In this document: positions 62,025-64,000 of the stretch, piece by piece
Layout of the letters: the number at the start of each line of letters is the position of its first letter
Numbering within the stretch: the stretch's first letter is position 1
Source of the DNA: Dolomedes plantarius
Lineage: Eukaryota; Arthropoda; Arachnida; Araneae; Dolomedidae
Reading direction: 5' to 3'
NCBI GenBank assembly: GCA_907164885.2
Contig: OU015499.1
Location: forward strand, 148,860,739-148,924,738
Length of the DNA stretch: 64,000 bases
Notes under the pieces: generated by a model
Told to the model about the DNA's origin: nothing
The model's database searches: none
What the model saw: only the letters and a program-made list of their open reading frames with translations
Program-made: the position numbers and the translations under genes

Positions 62025-62640
62025 AAATTTGAAAAAGTTAACAGTTTAACTTACCTGGGAGCAGAGATAAACACTAAAAATATGTTAAACCCAGACATAT
62101 ATAAAAGAATCATGGCTGCAAATAGATGTTTTTAATGGCCTAAAGAGCTATTTGATATCCAACTTTCTCAAATTAAGTACTAACTGCTTCTTTACAGAAG
62201 TCTTATAAGATCTGTCCTGACATATGCATCAGAGACAATGGGCATTGACTTTACATGATGTGGAAGCTTTGGGTATTTTTGAGAGAAAGATTTTGCGTAT
62301 TATCAGTGGGGTCCAAGTTAATAGATCATCAAGAAGATCTAACCTAGAACTCAAAGATTTATAAACAACCTGATGTAGTAAAATTGATCAAATTACAGAA
62401 GTTTGATTTGGCTGGTTGTCTGGCTAGAAAGCATGAAGATCGTTGCTGTAAGAAAATCTTTCTGGCAAATCCCATGGGAATTAGACCACAGGGCAGACCC
62501 ACTAAAATGGATTGATTGTATTGAAAAACACCTAAACATTCTAAAGGTAAAAAAACTGGAAAACAGTTGCCAAAAAGAGAGGTGCCTGGCGAAGACTTCT
62601 GGAGAAAGCCAGGGCCCACCCAGTGCTGTTAAGCCATTGA
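62025..62640 (+). pseudogene. RTE-like LINE reverse-transcriptase C-terminus, decayed
   Basis: Pieces in shifting frames: FEKVNSLTYLGAEINTKNML, DIYKRIMAANRCF, LLYRSLIRSVLTYASETMGI, FERKILRIISGVQVN, LQKFDLAGCLARKHEDRC, GIRPQGRPTK and LEKARAHPVLLSH-stop at 62638-62640. This string (YLG..., RPVLTYASETW, FERKILR, GHVARM-like, GRPK.RW, EKAKAHPGL) is the common tail of endonuclease-reverse transcriptase proteins of RTE-like LINEs. Many stops. Confidence 0.75.
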
Positions 62641-63325
62641 AGAAGAAGAATTATTTGACACTTTTACTACAGTTATTTTCTGTTCTTTAATACTTGTTAT
62701 CCCTAGGAGGGGATAGGATACATAAATCCTAATACAAAAAACATCAATTTGGCTAACACTGATATAAAGGGCTAAAATTACATATATTAAAAAATCATTC
62801 TAGACATGAACTGCAAGAATGCAGTTATAAATTTTACCAGTAAAAAGTAATCTATTGAGTATAAAGAATATGCAGGTAAGAGAGCATGCAGTTTAAATCT
62901 AGTTCTAAACTGACCCAAGTATAATTTTTACACTAAAATTTTTTAAAATATCATATCAAGAAATATCAGAAAGCCAGGGCCCACCCAGGGCTGTCGAGCC
63001 ATTGAAGAAGAAATATTTGACAATTTTACTACAGTTACTTTCTATTCTTTAATACTTTTATCCATAGGAGGGGATAGGATACATAGATCCTAATACAGCA
63101 AACGTCAATTTGACTAACACTGATACAAAAGACCAAAATTATATATATTAAAAAATTTCTCTAGATATGAACTGCAAGAATGCAGTTATAAATTTTACCA
63201 GTAAAAAGTAATCTATTGAGTATAAAGAAAATCTAGCGGGTAAAATCAATCTCTAAACTGACCCAAGAATAATTTTTAGAATAAAAAATTTTGAAAAACC
63301 ATATCAAGGCTGTCATAAATATCAG
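62603..63325 (+). repeat. 365-bp tandem duplication in LINE 3' flank
   Basis: AAAGCCAGGGCCCACCCAG at 62605 recurs at 62970; the following 330 bp align (GGAGGGGATAGGATACAT, CTGCAAGAATGCAGTTATAA, GTAATCTATTGAGTATAAAG), with scattered differences. The unit starts in the last codons of the ORF and includes its 3' UTR. Confidence 0.85.
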
Positions 63326-63418
63326 TTTTAACCGATTTTGTAAATCTTGAAATATTTCTTATAAAGAAATCTTTAGAATGCATGATGCAGAGAAAATTAA
63401 ACATTTTTATATAAAATA

Positions 63419-63577
63419 CAGTCGAATGTGGTTAACTGGACCACCGGTTAATCGGATCAAGATCTAATGAATGAAAACAAATCCAATTGCATAAATATGT
63501 TCGTATAATTGGACCAGCCAGTTATTGGGCCAAAAATGATCGTATCCCAGTTTGGTACGATAAACCAGAATTGACTG
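63419..63577. mobile_element. pogo-like MITE, 159 bp
   Basis: Ends CAGTCGAATGTGGTTAACTG and inverted CAGTCAATTCTGGTTTATCG, with TA on both sides (63417-63418, 63578-63579). Confidence 0.75.
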
Positions 63578-64000
63578 TATAATAATAATTGCATAGTTTT
63601 AAAATGTTAAATAAAATATTTCTGCTTTAGTAACAATTTCAATTTTAAAAATCAAGTATTAATTTTAAATCATTCTCTTTGAAATAGATTAATTTAAAAC
63701 TTTAAACAAGCATATTATACTGAATGATGTACCTAAAATTATGAACATTTAGGAGTATTACACTTAATGCTTTTGCTGTTACCTTTGTTGCAATGAAAGA
63801 TGACCATCAATGCTATTTATTGAATCTTGTCATCAAAAATACTAACACTGAATGAATTCAGAAACAAATAATATAACATAAAATTGGTTTCAAATGCATC
63901 ATAAATAATAAGTTTTCCGACAGAAGAAAGCAATGCTTAAACTGAAGATTACTGCACATGGTGCCAAGCTATATAAACTCACCAAATTTAGTACCAATTC
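63578..64000. other. AT-rich interval to the window edge, no gene
   Basis: No coding or repeat structure seen. Confidence 0.45.

Overview
The window looks like nuclear DNA of an arthropod, most probably a spider or another chelicerate. It is AT-rich and full of (TA)n and (CA)n microsatellites. It carries relics of many eukaryotic transposon superfamilies: Tc1/mariner, a long-spaced DD80E group, pogo/Tigger, hAT, piggyBac, Helitron, I/R1-like and RTE-like LINEs, SINEs and LTR fragments. The only intact-looking host genes encode C2H2 zinc-finger proteins. The spider assignment is inference from TE families I recognise by sequence style; no database was searched.

Layout. 0-7.9 kb: a decayed intronless gene copy split by a hAT MITE, a second hAT element with a transposase tail, and a Tigger relic carrying a nested Helitron, then about 2.7 kb of AT-rich DNA. 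7.9-10.4 kb: two 252-bp direct repeats (LTR-like) around a non-coding interior. 10.4-15.9 kb: a Tigger fragment, two Tc1 elements (one with IR/DR ends), a third Tc1-mariner relic and two MITEs. 15.9-20.8 kb: zinc-finger locus copy 1. 20.9-23.7 kb: two internally deleted copies of a DD80E transposon, tail to tail. 23.8-25.3 kb: a Helitron and a hairpin. 25.4-28.7 kb: zinc-finger locus copy 2. 28.8-29.9 kb: a Tc1. 30.7-37.2 kb: a 5.3-kb hAT-bounded block holding a LINE and about 100-bp degenerate tandem repeats, then a Helitron, both apparently inside an older retroposon. 37.9-42.1 kb: a mariner-like element whose interior is a 169-bp satellite array. 42.4-49 kb: Tc1 relics, MITEs, a SINE, a polyA retroposon and a mariner relic. 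50-52.2 kb: a third zinc-finger gene (minus strand) followed by its decayed tandem remnants. 53-57 kb: a piggyBac relic, a hAT MITE and a second LINE fragment of the same clade. 57-64 kb: mostly unique AT-rich DNA with unidentified coding relics, a SINE, an RTE-like relic and a 365-bp tandem duplication.

How the parts relate. The two plus-strand zinc-finger genes are paralogues made by one segmental duplication that included upstream DNA. Copy 2 (654 aa, 19 canonical fingers) looks intact. Copy 1 (430 aa, 12 fingers) is cut short by a stop codon and has taken a hAT insertion and a retroposon insertion; copy 2 preserves the empty sites. Nearly all transposase ORFs are broken, so the elements here are probably immobile or depend on copies elsewhere.

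The most unusual object is the 23-unit satellite at 38.0-41.9 kb. Its unit is a piece of mariner transposase C-terminal coding sequence, it shows three-unit higher-order periodicity, and it lies between roughly 95-bp inverted repeats of what appears to be its parent transposon.
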